IMG/VR virus record: IMGVR_UViG_3300025131_000031
Location: 1 to 63,847 of that record
Length of the DNA stretch: 63,847 bases
DNA from: a virus
Reading direction: 5' to 3' (one strand)
The notes beneath the pieces were generated by a model. The model worked only from the letters and a program-made list of their open reading frames with translations. It was not told the DNA's origin and ran no database searches. Within the stretch, counting starts at the first letter, position 1. Every line of letters starts with the position of its first letter. Position numbers and translations under genes: made by a program. This document shows positions 25,570-33,830 of the stretch, piece after piece.

Positions 25570-26591
25570 ATGTTCTCGTAACAGGATGTGCAGGATTTCT
25601 TGGTAGTGAATTGTGTAAGAAGCTTCTTGAAGCTGGGCATATGGTCTATGGGATAGATGATTTGTCCTGTGGTTTCAAAGAAAATTTACATGATTTTTGG
25701 GATGATGTTGATCATTTTGTATGGTTGGAAAAAGATATTAGAAATGATGATTGTTATAGATTTATAGATCATGCCTTAAGAGGTAGAAAATTAGACGTCA
25801 TATACCACTTTGCTGCTAGAGGTGAAGTATATTGGTGTCAAGATAATCCAACAAATGCTGTTGATGTAAATGTAAATGGTACTTTAAAAGTGCTCGAATA
25901 TGCAGCACAGAAGAAAGTCAAGCATTTTATATTTACAGACACTAGTGCAGAATATGATAACATAGATTTATTTCCAACTGAAGAACTTGATGCTCCTAAT
26001 GCTGAAACACCTAGAGGAATCTATTCAATTACAAAGATGACTGCAGCTCAATTCGTAAGAGCATTTAGTGAAGAGCATGGATTTGGAGCTACTATATTCA
26101 GACCATTCAATGTCTATGGACCAACTATGAATTTAGAGAGAGATATTCCTCCTGTTATTGGTAGTTTCACAAAGAGAATGTTAGAAGGCCACTCACCAAT
26201 AATTTATGGTGATGGTTCTAAGAGAAGAGATTTCATTTATGTAGATGATATTACCGAGTTGTTCATGCGAGTGCTGAGTTACAGAGAACAGGGTACGGTC
26301 AGAGCTAGCGATTATTATAGATTATTCAAAAACAATAGTCGAACTTTCAATGCTGGTACTGGAGAAAACTATAGTATCTATGAAATATATGAATTAGTAT
26401 CGAGAGAAATATTTGGAGGAAAAGACAATTGGTTAGTTCCAATGTTTAAGCAGGATCAATCAGGAGAAGCAGAAATAACATTAGCATATATGAGAAATAC
26501 TACAAGTTTTTTCGAATGGAAACCTACAACATCAATCGAAGATGGAATCAAACTAACTGTGAGATCTATTCATGAAAAAATGCAAGCATAA
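25566..26591 (+). CDS. NAD-dependent sugar epimerase/dehydratase (extended SDR)
   Basis: 341 aa from ATG 25566, the first start in the overlap. VLVTGCAGFLGSELCKKLL is the TGxxGxxG cofactor motif, VIYHFAARGEV and FIFTDTSAEY the core strands, YSITK the catalytic Y-x-x-x-K, and FRPFNVYGP plus DFIYVDDITELF the C-terminal signatures of UDP-glucose 4-epimerase/UDP-glucuronate decarboxylase-like enzymes. The substrate is not defined. With the genes at 15965 and 18505 it is the third sugar SDR in the island. Confidence 0.78.
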   Translation: MNVLVTGCAGFLGSELCKKLLEAGHMVYGIDDLSCGFKENLHDFWDDVDHFVWLEKDIRNDDCYRFIDHALRGRKLDVIYHFAARGEVYWCQDNPTNAVDVNVNGTLKVLEYAAQKKVKHFIFTDTSAEYDNIDLFPTEELDAPNAETPRGIYSITKMTAAQFVRAFSEEHGFGATIFRPFNVYGPTMNLERDIPPVIGSFTKRMLEGHSPIIYGDGSKRRDFIYVDDITELFMRVLSYREQGTVRASDYYRLFKNNSRTFNAGTGENYSIYEIYELVSREIFGGKDNWLVPMFKQDQSGEAEITLAYMRNTTSFFEWKPTTSIEDGIKLTVRSIHEKMQA

Positions 26592-26802
26592 ACTATGGAA
26601 GATAAGCTGCAAAATAGAAGAAGACCGAGTATATGAAGTGTGGATCTGCCAACATGCAGATTGTAGACAGAAATTTGCATCCGTTAGAACTGATGATCAT
26701 AAAGACATAAGAAAAGTTGAACAGGATTTTAGATTGAAAACAGAACTATTTCAAGTTGATTTAGAAAAATGGGACAGTGAAGGAGATATTGATTTTAAAT
26801 GA
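26572..26802 (+). CDS. Small zinc-ribbon-like protein
   Basis: 76 aa. CKHK, a Cys at 13 and C-x4-C (CQHADC) around residues 27-32 suggest a treble-cleft or ribbon metal site. It overlaps the epimerase gene by 20 bases. No further match. Confidence 0.5.
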   Translation: MKKCKHKLWKISCKIEEDRVYEVWICQHADCRQKFASVRTDDHKDIRKVEQDFRLKTELFQVDLEKWDSEGDIDFK

Positions 26803-26835
26803 TAGTAATCATGTTGATTTTATTATATATATTTA

Positions 26836-27051
26836 TACTACTGCGATATAGAAGTTAGCAGAGGAAAAAGATGTAGAAGTTGTGCCAATAAAGGAAATAG
26901 AAATGGTAAGAATGAAAATAACAGGCCGAGGGACTGGAAGGAAAGAATGGAAATTGATAACTTAAAAAATACTTTAGCTATTTCAAGCGGATATAGAATT
27001 ATTAGAATATGGTCAGATGAAATAGATTTAAAGTGGAGGGTAATGTCATAA
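26836..27051 (+). pseudogene. Internally deleted Vsr/NUMOD endonuclease remnant
   Basis: A start-less frame begins with a cysteine-finger remnant (YYCDIEVSRGKRCRSCANKG) and then jumps to the nuclease C-terminus (MEIDNLKNTLAISSGYRIIR, then IWSDEIDLKWRVM). The IEVDG nuclease core is deleted. Its terminal TGG AGG GTA codons place GGAGGG just before the HddA coding region. Confidence 0.6.
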
Positions 27052-28061
27052 TTATTACAAAAACGCCACTTCGAATAGGATTTGCAGGTGGAGGCTCAGA
27101 TTTGCCAGAATTTTGCAAAAACTATCCAGGATCATGCGTCAATGCTACTATTGACAAGTATGTATATGTTCTCGTAAAGAAAAGATATGACAATAAAATT
27201 TACCTCAAATATTCAGAAAATGAAATAGTAGAAGATATAAAATACATAAAACATGATTTCATTAGAGAAACTCTTGACTTCATGGGAATTAACTATGGCC
27301 TTGAAATTATAAACTGGGCTGATATTCCAACTAGAGGCACAGGACTAGGATCATCATCTAGTTTTCTAGTAGGGCTATTGAATGCTCTGTATACATTAGA
27401 AGGAAAGCCTCAAGAAGCAAGAGTATTAGCCGAACAAGCATGTCATATAGAAATTGATAGATGCAAAAAACCCATTGGCTATCAAGACCAATTTGCTGCA
27501 GCTTATGGTGGATTGAATTATATGCAATTCAAGGATGATGAAGCGTATACATCCGTTACGTCTATAGGCTATAATGATAAGCAATTGTTTGAATTATCAG
27601 AAAATATTCAAATGTTCTATACAGGAATAACAAGAGATTCATCATCAATATTGAGCGAGCAATCAAAAGATTTCAAAAACTCCGATGAAGAGAAAATAGA
27701 TCAGATGTCAAAGAATGTCGACCTGGCTAATATGCTATATGGAAGAGCTATTGACAGAAACTATGATGCATTTGGTGCAGCTATGTTAGAAAACTGGGCT
27801 ATAAAGAAAACATTCAACAGAGGAATTTCAAATGCTTTTATAGATAGAATCTATGAAGTAGCAGAAAGTGCTGGTATGTATGGCGGAAAGATTACTGGAG
27901 CTGGCGGCGGAGGTTTTTTTATTGCTTATAGCCCTGTGGCTTCGAAGTCCAAAGTGATTAAAAAAGTATGTGAAGTATCTGATAGTGTGAGATATATGCC
28001 TGTTAGATTTGATCCTTATGGTAGTAGAGTGTTATTGAATTGTGAGGAATATCGCTGGTAA
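27033..28061 (+). CDS. hddA: D-glycero-D-manno-heptose 7-phosphate kinase-like GHMP kinase
   Basis: 342 aa if read from GTG 27033. IITKTPLRIGFAGGGSDLPE is the N-terminal signature of HddA-type GHMP kinases, and RGTGLGSSSSFLVGLLNAL is the GHMP ATP-binding loop. GGKITGAGGGGFFIAYSP is GHMP motif 3. It phosphorylates heptose 7-phosphate at C1 on the GDP-heptose route; GmhA, which makes its substrate, follows at 28400. Family members normally start right at the MIITKTP position. Here that codon is ATA (27048), 7 bases after GGAGGG, and the only ATG nearby is out of frame. Start may be GTG 27033 or the ATA. Confidence 0.75.
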   Translation: MEGNVIIITKTPLRIGFAGGGSDLPEFCKNYPGSCVNATIDKYVYVLVKKRYDNKIYLKYSENEIVEDIKYIKHDFIRETLDFMGINYGLEIINWADIPTRGTGLGSSSSFLVGLLNALYTLEGKPQEARVLAEQACHIEIDRCKKPIGYQDQFAAAYGGLNYMQFKDDEAYTSVTSIGYNDKQLFELSENIQMFYTGITRDSSSILSEQSKDFKNSDEEKIDQMSKNVDLANMLYGRAIDRNYDAFGAAMLENWAIKKTFNRGISNAFIDRIYEVAESAGMYGGKITGAGGGGFFIAYSPVASKSKVIKKVCEVSDSVRYMPVRFDPYGSRVLLNCEEYRW

Positions 28062-28091
28062 TTTTAAATTATAAGAACAATATCAGATAAT

Positions 28092-28406
28092 ATGATTAAA
28101 AAACATAGGAATGGTTCTTTTAATTCAATGAAAATTCATAATACAAAACCTGAGTTGGCTGTTGAGAGTCAACTTAAGCAAATGAGTGTTAGATTTGAAA
28201 AATAAAAAAGAATTAAGAGTAAGCAATTCGATTTCTATTTGCCAGATTATGATATGTTGATAGAAGTAGATGGTGAATATTGGCATTCTTTACCTAAGGC
28301 TGTGAAGAATGATAAATTTAAAAACAATTTAGCAAAAAATGAGGGATATAAATTGACTAGAATATGGGCTGAAGACGTATATAAAAACTGGCGGATAATA
28401 TGGTAA
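28092..28406 (+). pseudogene. Vsr/DUF559-like endonuclease with one nonsense codon
   Basis: From ATG 28092 the frame reads an N-terminal NTKPELAVESQL motif typical of Vsr/DUF559 proteins, then meets TAA at 28203-28205. After the stop the same frame continues with FDFYLPDYDMLIEVDGEYWH and ends GYKLTRIWAEDVYKNWRIIW. One in-frame stop separates two halves of a nearly complete nuclease, so inactivation looks recent. Its end overlaps the GmhA start, and its TGG CGG codons lie in the ribosome-site position. Confidence 0.7.
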
Positions 28407-28960
28407 AAGAAGAATATATTCCAGAAAATCTTTTGCAATTCTATGCTCATATAAGCACTACTTTCCAAGAAGTATATAATGACAAGCTTGGCAACCAAAT
28501 GCTAAAAGATCTATATATCTTAATGAAGGATTCTAAAAGAATATTTCTCATAGGCAATGGAGGATCTGCAGCTATATGTGATCATATAGCTAATGACTTA
28601 ACTAAGAGATGTTTTAGAAATGCTGAAGTATTGACATCGTATCCTCTCATAACTTGCTTAGCTAATGATTTTGGTTTTGAAGAGATGTATTTGAGATGGT
28701 TACAGATTAAATGTGCAGGAAATGATGATGATTTGTTGATAGCAATATCATCAAGCGGAGAATCTCCTGATATAACACTGCCAGCTGAATACTACACGAA
28801 CACAGATATGACTGTTTTTGGAATATCTGGATTCAATGGATTTAAAACAAATGAGGTTGATAAGCATATTCATTTCAAGTCAAGAAACTATGGCCAAATA
28901 GAAATGGTAACGGAAATGATGTTGCATGGAATTATAGAGGAGATGGTAAATGCCAGATAA
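28400..28960 (+). CDS. gmhA: Sedoheptulose 7-phosphate isomerase-like SIS protein
   Basis: 186 aa, the usual GmhA length (about 190). IFLIGNGGSAAICDHIANDL is the SIS sugar-phosphate loop with the GmhA-type GNGGSA core, and LLIAISSSGESPDI is the second SIS loop. GmhA converts sedoheptulose 7-phosphate to heptose 7-phosphate, the substrate of the HddA kinase encoded just upstream. The pair gives the phage the first two steps of heptose activation. No GmhB phosphatase or HddC is evident nearby. Confidence 0.78.
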   Translation: MVKEEYIPENLLQFYAHISTTFQEVYNDKLGNQMLKDLYILMKDSKRIFLIGNGGSAAICDHIANDLTKRCFRNAEVLTSYPLITCLANDFGFEEMYLRWLQIKCAGNDDDLLIAISSSGESPDITLPAEYYTNTDMTVFGISGFNGFKTNEVDKHIHFKSRNYGQIEMVTEMMLHGIIEEMVNAR

Positions 28961-29198
28961 AATAACTGAGCCAGAAGTAAAATGGGAATGTTCGGCTTGT
29001 GGATATGAATTAGTAGATGATCTAGATTCCAAACCTATTGGCTTGACATTTCCAATAACAAATAGCCAGGGTCAAATGATAGGAATACCTATAGAAGTTT
29101 GCCCTCATTGTAGAAGTTTGTTATTGAGTGAAATTACAATGAGAGATTTACAGATTCAATTGACAAGTAGAATTATAACTACAAACCCGGGAATATAA
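28950..29198 (+). CDS. Small zinc-ribbon protein
   Basis: 82 aa. Two C-x2-C knuckles, CSACGYE and CPHCRS, flank about 35 residues and form a zinc ribbon. It overlaps GmhA by 11 bases and shares one base with the next start codon. Role unknown; such ribbons often mediate protein or nucleic acid contacts. Confidence 0.55.
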   Translation: MPDKITEPEVKWECSACGYELVDDLDSKPIGLTFPITNSQGQMIGIPIEVCPHCRSLLLSEITMRDLQIQLTSRIITTNPGI

Positions 29199-29719
29199 TG
29201 TATCTAGAATATTCAGGAAGACAAAGTGGTAAGACATATAGAATGTGTCAGCAAATTGTAAATGATTGGCGCTACAAAAATGATGATCAACAGATATTGG
29301 TATGTTTGCCTCATAGAAATATGAAGTATGACATACTTTCAACAATTTCTAAAGTATTAGAAGATCTGGGAATAGATTTCCTCGCTCACTTTGAAGATGT
29401 AAAAGAATCTCTATTATTTTCATATGGCAAGGATTACTGGAGCACTGCTAATAGTAGAGATATATATAGAACTTATTATGATGAATTTGAATCAATGGAT
29501 GAGATTCAATATTTGGAAGATGGTTACTACGTATCATCGATAAGAGAAGATTCTATTCATTCTAAATATTTCAAAAAGCTTAAAGCAATGAATGGTGGGC
29601 AGTGTGCTGACTATACGAAACAGATTGCTCCTCATATAGAACTAAGTGTTCGAACAATCTGCGATTGTACAATTCAAGCTCTAATGCGAGAAGGTTGTCA
29701 ATGTGGAACAATGGATTAA
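29198..29719 (+). CDS. Small P-loop protein with C-terminal CxCx9CxCG tag
   Basis: 173 aa. It starts with a Walker A-like SGRQSGKT (residues 6-13), close to the terminase-type SRQ-x-GKT, followed by ILVCLPHR and a possible acidic Walker B/DE pair in TYYDEFE (about 91-97). No nuclease domain follows, so it is too short for a terminase. The last residues are the tag CDCTIQALMREGCQCG. It may be a nucleotide-dependent switch attached through the tag. It sits between the zinc ribbon and a glycosyltransferase-like gene. Confidence 0.55.
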   Translation: MYLEYSGRQSGKTYRMCQQIVNDWRYKNDDQQILVCLPHRNMKYDILSTISKVLEDLGIDFLAHFEDVKESLLFSYGKDYWSTANSRDIYRTYYDEFESMDEIQYLEDGYYVSSIREDSIHSKYFKKLKAMNGGQCADYTKQIAPHIELSVRTICDCTIQALMREGCQCGTMD

Positions 29720-30462
29720 TGTTTAATCCAGATGATATACACATCGTTTTGATAGGGAATGATAGACAATTAGATTATAGAATCAACCTTGAGATCTTGA
29801 GGTATAATTTTGTATATGGGGACCAGTTGTGGATTACTACTGTTTACAATGGAGATGAAGATAAACTTCCTTCTGGCATTGGCGAGAATTCTTTCATACA
29901 TATCAAAGAGAACAGAGGGTATGGCCTGGGTGCTCTTGATGCTTTCAATGAAGGATTAGGATATGCTTCAATAGGATATAGACCAATCGTCGTCTTATTC
30001 AATTTTGATGTTTGGTTTTTTACAGATGGTGGATTTAAACTTTGGGTAGAGGACTTCCAAAAGAGCAGAAAATCATTTGGGGCCGGACTGTTGCCTGATC
30101 ATGAACTTCCAATGACTGATTGTATGATATTCAAGAAAGATATGCTCAATAAGATTCTTCCAATAGAAGACAAAGTTTTAAAATACAGGCAAGAAGATAA
30201 AAGGTTAGTAGAAATGTATGAAGATACTCAATTAGGGTTCTATAATATGGAAGAATTTATGCTTTATTCGATACAACGATCATCTGCTGATGTTGAAATT
30301 AATGACATGTGGTGGCAATACCAAAGAGATGGTGCTCCAAGATATAGGTGGACAGAGAAATACACATTAGCACATTCTCACGACTACGAAGAACGCAAGC
30401 AACTGTTAAAGAAGTATGAAATCACAAAGGGAAGAATGATTCCTGAATTCTTAAATCAATAG
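29719..30462 (+). CDS. Glycosyltransferase-like protein
   Basis: 247 aa from ATG 29719, directly after the tag gene. IHIVLIGNDR, HIKENRGYGLGALDAFNEGL and VVLFNFDVWFF match the order of GT2-type strands: a nucleotide-binding strand, the N-x-G helix and an acidic strand in the DxD place. LPDHELPMTDCMIFKKDML resembles the acceptor region. Divergent, so the family is not certain. Confidence 0.5.
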   Translation: MFNPDDIHIVLIGNDRQLDYRINLEILRYNFVYGDQLWITTVYNGDEDKLPSGIGENSFIHIKENRGYGLGALDAFNEGLGYASIGYRPIVVLFNFDVWFFTDGGFKLWVEDFQKSRKSFGAGLLPDHELPMTDCMIFKKDMLNKILPIEDKVLKYRQEDKRLVEMYEDTQLGFYNMEEFMLYSIQRSSADVEINDMWWQYQRDGAPRYRWTEKYTLAHSHDYEERKQLLKKYEITKGRMIPEFLNQ

Positions 30463-30471
30463 TGATAATGT

Positions 30472-30660
30472 GTGTTTCTCTGTCTTGCTTGTCTATATTG
30501 GCATTGTAAATTAGAAAATAAACCTCATGATCATAAACTACGTATGAAAAATGATCAATACAAAAATACTCTTGCAAGAAATAATGGATTTAATCTAATT
30601 AGAATAACTGAAAAAGAAGAAAATAAACTTATAAAAAAATTGGAATTTTTAAATGGCTGA
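30472..30660 (+). pseudogene. C-terminal fragment of a Vsr-like endonuclease
   Basis: The frame keeps YWHCKLENKPHDH and NTLARNNGFNLIRITEKEEN, matching the catalytic-to-C-terminal part of the intact enzyme at 20997 (FWHCKLEKKPKNY). The first two thirds are gone. It ends inside the start of the next gene. Confidence 0.6.
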
Positions 30661-30973
30661 AAGAGAAACACTAATACCCACACAAATCGATCCAACTATG
30701 ATCGAATTTAAAAAAGATGATAAACCAAAGAAAAAGGTGAGACCAATAGTTCCATCAATCAGGTCTATTGAAGAATACAGAAGACTTTATTCTGAGTTTA
30801 TAGGAATGAATTCAGATGATATGCTTTATGAAAGCTATAGAATTTCATTAGACAAAGGAATAAGAAAGTCTAACATCACTAAACTTAAAGCTAAGCACGC
30901 AAATAGAGTAAAGATGCAAAAGGCTTCACGAAAAAGAAACAGCGGAACAAAAAAGAATTCAAGAAAAAGATAA
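30653..30973 (+). CDS. Small basic hypothetical protein
   Basis: 106 aa with a very basic C-terminus (KASRKRNSGTKKNSRKR) that suggests RNA or DNA binding. It lies just before the gene-free region encoding the putative large RNA, so an RNA partner is possible but unproven. It overlaps the endonuclease fragment by 8 bases. Confidence 0.55.
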   Translation: MAERETLIPTQIDPTMIEFKKDDKPKKKVRPIVPSIRSIEEYRRLYSEFIGMNSDDMLYESYRISLDKGIRKSNITKLKAKHANRVKMQKASRKRNSGTKKNSRKR

Positions 30974-31026
30974 ATAGTTTATATCCTGCGATTTTTTGAT
31001 TATATTTATTTATATATTCCTATGAA

Positions 31027-31047
31027 AGCAAGGTCATGAGTTACTTC
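31027..31047 (+). repeat. 21-nt RNA motif AGCAAG-N5-GRGWTACTTC, copy 1
   Basis: First of four copies with identical spacing. The others are 31132-31152, 31212-31232 and 31586-31606. A variant with a one-base longer spacer is at 52548-52569. Confidence 0.8.
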
Positions 31048-31131
31048 TAATGGAAATAGACACTCTAGCCACTAATTCTTCATCGGCCGGTTTAAAAAAT
31101 GGAACAATTGGATTAATAAATAATATTGGAT

Positions 31132-31152
31132 AGCAAGACAATGGGTTACTTC
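31132..31152 (+). repeat. 21-nt RNA motif, copy 2
   Basis: AGCAAG, a 5-base spacer (ACAAT) and GGGTTACTTC. The flanks differ from copy 1. Confidence 0.8.
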
Positions 31153-31211
31153 AAACAGATAAAAGAGATACCCGTCGTCAATTAAACTTCCAATTCTTAC
31201 AAATATTAGAA

Positions 31212-31232
31212 AGCAAGGAACAGAGATACTTC
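31212..31232 (+). repeat. 21-nt RNA motif, copy 3
   Basis: AGCAAG, a 5-base spacer (GAACA) and GAGATACTTC; one substitution from the consensus TTACTTC. Confidence 0.75.
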
Positions 31233-31585
31233 AAAAAGCGAACAATTAAAATAATCTTTCCGTTTAGATAGTGGAGTTTGATGAAGCTAAGCTAAACATT
31301 GAGAAATTATTGAACTCCTTTTTCCGCCGGTTCGGGAGTTAATGTGGTTAAACCGGAGCCTGATTTACTGGACAGTTTGCAGGTGAACAAAGTTAAACTG
31401 TAATTCATTCTTCTCAGTGGATGAATATACCAAGTTACTGAAAATCCTCTGACCGATCATCTTCTAATAAGAAAATTAAAATAAATCTTCTCGATAGAGA
31501 GAAGAGGTAGATTGCCTCTAAACAAGCTATAATATTATGGTGGACTCCGGACTGGACCAATGCAATCTTGAAATTTTTATGCTGT

Positions 31586-31606
31586 AGCAAGATGTAGAGT
31601 TACTTC
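31586..31606 (+). repeat. 21-nt RNA motif, copy 4
   Basis: AGCAAG, a 5-base spacer (ATGTA) and GAGTTACTTC. It lies just 5' of the ACTGGC/GCCAGT hairpin, near the 3' end of the putative RNA. Confidence 0.8.
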
Positions 31607-31699
31607 ATATAACTGGCACACGCCAGTACCAAACAGCACTCTCATCACCAATACTCAGCAGACTAAGCAAATTATATCATTCCTATAGGAGTGACGTAG

Positions 31700-31731
31700 C
31701 TGGCTGTCTCATTGAGATGGCCAGTTTTTTT
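31700..31731 (+). terminator. Intrinsic terminator of the putative large RNA
   Basis: An 11-pair stem CTGGCTGTCTC / GAGATGGCCAG (two G-T pairs) with loop ATT is followed by seven T. It separates the RNA region from the small gene at 31745. Confidence 0.85.
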
Positions 31732-31744
31732 ATTGAAAGGTTTT

Positions 31745-31948
31745 ATGATGAAAATATATTTCGTAACAGCTCACTGGAGGCATTATGGTATGTGTGCAGG
31801 AGTTGTAAGAGCATGGAGTAAAACTAATGCTAAGCATATAATGCATCAGAAATATAAGCGCGACTTTGAATTAAAGAATTTTTCAGCTTTAGAAATAGAG
31901 CCTGAAGGAAAAGAAGAATTGATAGATGATGTTGATTACATGGAATAA
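31745..31948 (+). CDS. Small hypothetical protein
   Basis: 67 aa from ATG 31745 (GAAAGG upstream); starting further 5' would put the start inside the terminator hairpin. Begins MMKIYFVTAHWRHYG; unrecognised. It overlaps the next gene by one base and belongs to the TROVE gene cluster. Confidence 0.5.
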   Translation: MMKIYFVTAHWRHYGMCAGVVRAWSKTNAKHIMHQKYKRDFELKNFSALEIEPEGKEELIDDVDYME

Positions 31949-32187
31949 TGGATAATAAAACTAAACAATTACATTTGAATGCTGCAAGGAAAGCAGGTAT
32001 AGCAAACTCTTGTACTGAAAAAATAGACTACAAGAACTTTGAAACTGCTTTAAAAAGTAGCATATTAATGTCAGGAAAATATAAGAAACCTCTTGAACCA
32101 TATCCCTGTCCTTTTTGTGAAGGATGGCATATTGGTAGAGAGATGTCAAGAAAAGAATTAGAATCACACAACATAACCCCCCTATAA
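31948..32187 (+). CDS. Small protein with CPFCxxWHIG motif
   Basis: 79 aa. The C-terminal half contains YPCPFCEGWHIGR, a C-x2-C with a nearby His that could bind zinc. The start codon shares its first base with the previous stop codon. It ends 15 bases before the TROVE gene, with GGAGG in between. A role with the TROVE protein or the adjacent RNA is possible from position only. Confidence 0.5.
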   Translation: MDNKTKQLHLNAARKAGIANSCTEKIDYKNFETALKSSILMSGKYKKPLEPYPCPFCEGWHIGREMSRKELESHNITPL

Positions 32188-32202
32188 AAAGGAGGCAACA
32201 AA

Positions 32203-33807
32203 ATGGCAAAATTTGCCAAGGTATCACCAAAGAAGTCAGAACAGAAGACATTCACATCTGACGATATCACAGAAACACTCAACGAAGAAGGTGGAAAAGC
32301 TTATACACTTCCATACAAGGAACGACTTGCAACTAGAGTTATGAGCTCCTTGATCAATGAAAAGAAGTTCTATGGAGATAATACAGCTGCATTATTGGCT
32401 GATATTAAGGAATGTGGAGAAAAGGATCCTGAATTCTTGATGAAGCTTGCCGCATATACTCGAAATGTAATGTATTTCAGATCTTCACCAGTATTTGTTT
32501 TAGGACATGCTTCATTGATTAACGAAGTAAAGCCTTTCGTAAGAAAGTGGACACCTCGAATTGTACAGAGAGCTGATGAACCAGCAGAAATTCTTGCATT
32601 GATTGGAACATATTTCACAGAAAAAGGTGAAAAGGCAGTTGTTCCTAACTCAATCAAGAAGGGTTTGGCAGATACTCTCAAAAAGTTTGACGCTTATGCT
32701 CTTATGAAGTACAAGGGAGTTGGTAAGTCGGTTAACTTGTATGATGTATTCAACGTTTGTCACCCAAAGCCAGATGATCAGAAACAAGCCGATCTTTGGA
32801 AGAAGTTTATGAATGGTGAGCTTGAATCCGCTAACACATGGGAAAGAAACCTTTCAGCTGGTGGCAAAAAGACAGAAGGAGAAAAGGCTGAAATTTGGGA
32901 AGAAACAATTCCAGTAATGGGATATATGGCATTGCTTAGAAACCTTAGAAACTTTGCGGAAGCAAATATTTCTAATGAAGCTATTGATTTGGTAGTTGAA
33001 AAGCTAACAAATGAAAAGGCAGTTTTGAATAGCAAGCAGTTCCCATTTAGATTCTTCTCTGCTTGGAGAGAATTGTCTAAGGTAGCAACAGGCCGTGAAG
33101 ATAGAGGTATGTATTACGATGGCCATCCACCAGCCTCTGAACTTGCAAGAGTACTTAAGGCACCTGATAAATCTAATCTTAGAAAGTTGATTGGAGCTAT
33201 TGAAGATGCATTTGAAATTTCGATTAAGAATGTTACTCAATTGCCAGGTACTACAGTTATTATGTCGGATCACTCAGGTTCAATGACTGCACCAATTTCT
33301 GATAGATCTTCAGTTACAAATATGGACATAGCTTTAGTTCTTCACTCAATCGCTGATAAGCTTTCAAAGAAGAATGCCGGTATAATCTTTGGAGAAAGAG
33401 TAGCGACAGTTTCTTCAGAAGGTATTTCGGCAATGAAGTTTATTGATGAAATGAGAAAGAAAGATGTTGGTCATTCAACAAATGCATACAAAGCATTTGA
33501 AGCATTGATCAGATCAGGAGTATCGGTTGATCGTGTAATTCTTCTTTCTGATATGCAATGCTACAGTACAGGATTCTATTTCAGATCTTCATTGTCAGTG
33601 AACGATTCTTGGAAGAAATACAAGAAGATTGCTCCAAATGCTTATCTCCACACAGTGGATCTTTCAGGCTATGGAACATCTCAAGTTGCAATTAACGACC
33701 ATAATGTAGCACTCTATTCTGGTTGGAACACAAAGTTTCTTGATTTGATAGCACAAGTAGAAAGAGGAATTGGATCGCTAATTCAGGACATCGAAAACTA
33801 TAGATAA
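32203..33807 (+). CDS. Ro60-like TROVE / von Willebrand A protein
   Basis: 534 aa, the usual Ro60 length (about 530). The N-terminal about 340 residues are the helical TROVE ring: TLPYKERLATRVMSSLINEK, PEFLMKLAAYTRNVMYFRSS, ALMKYKGVGKSVNLYDVFNV and AWRELSKVATGRED. The C-terminal vWA domain has a complete MIDAS: D356-H-S358-G-S360, the Thr in GHSTN and the Asp in VILLSDMQ. Ro60 proteins bind misfolded RNA ends and Y RNAs; bacterial forms assist RNA decay and stress survival. A strong AAAAGGAGG site precedes the ATG, and a terminator follows at 33831. The putative large RNA lies about 470 bases upstream. Confidence 0.88.
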   Translation: MAKFAKVSPKKSEQKTFTSDDITETLNEEGGKAYTLPYKERLATRVMSSLINEKKFYGDNTAALLADIKECGEKDPEFLMKLAAYTRNVMYFRSSPVFVLGHASLINEVKPFVRKWTPRIVQRADEPAEILALIGTYFTEKGEKAVVPNSIKKGLADTLKKFDAYALMKYKGVGKSVNLYDVFNVCHPKPDDQKQADLWKKFMNGELESANTWERNLSAGGKKTEGEKAEIWEETIPVMGYMALLRNLRNFAEANISNEAIDLVVEKLTNEKAVLNSKQFPFRFFSAWRELSKVATGREDRGMYYDGHPPASELARVLKAPDKSNLRKLIGAIEDAFEISIKNVTQLPGTTVIMSDHSGSMTAPISDRSSVTNMDIALVLHSIADKLSKKNAGIIFGERVATVSSEGISAMKFIDEMRKKDVGHSTNAYKAFEALIRSGVSVDRVILLSDMQCYSTGFYFRSSLSVNDSWKKYKKIAPNAYLHTVDLSGYGTSQVAINDHNVALYSGWNTKFLDLIAQVERGIGSLIQDIENYR

Positions 33808-33830
33808 GTAGTTATTATCATTAACAATTA

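Larger units (their letters stand above)
31017..31731 (+). ncRNA. Candidate large structured RNA upstream of the Ro60-like gene
   Basis: About 680 bases without a plausible ORF, ending in an intrinsic terminator. The ends can pair: UUCCUAU (31017-31023) with AUAGGAG (31685-31691). Internal hairpins include GGAGUU/AACUCC (31273-31278 with 31313-31318), CCGGUU/AACCGG (31327-31332 with 31350-31355), AUUCAU/AUGAAU near 31403-31425, UCUUCUC/GAGAAGA near 31485-31506 and ACUGGC/GCCAGU near 31611-31626. CCGGUUUAA at 31087-31095 could alternatively pair with 31347-31355. Four copies of AGCAAG-N5-GRGWUACUUC start at 31027, 31132, 31212 and 31586. Size and phage setting recall GOLLD/ROOL ornate RNAs; the TROVE gene downstream recalls Y RNA. 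Neither identity is established. Confidence 0.6.
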
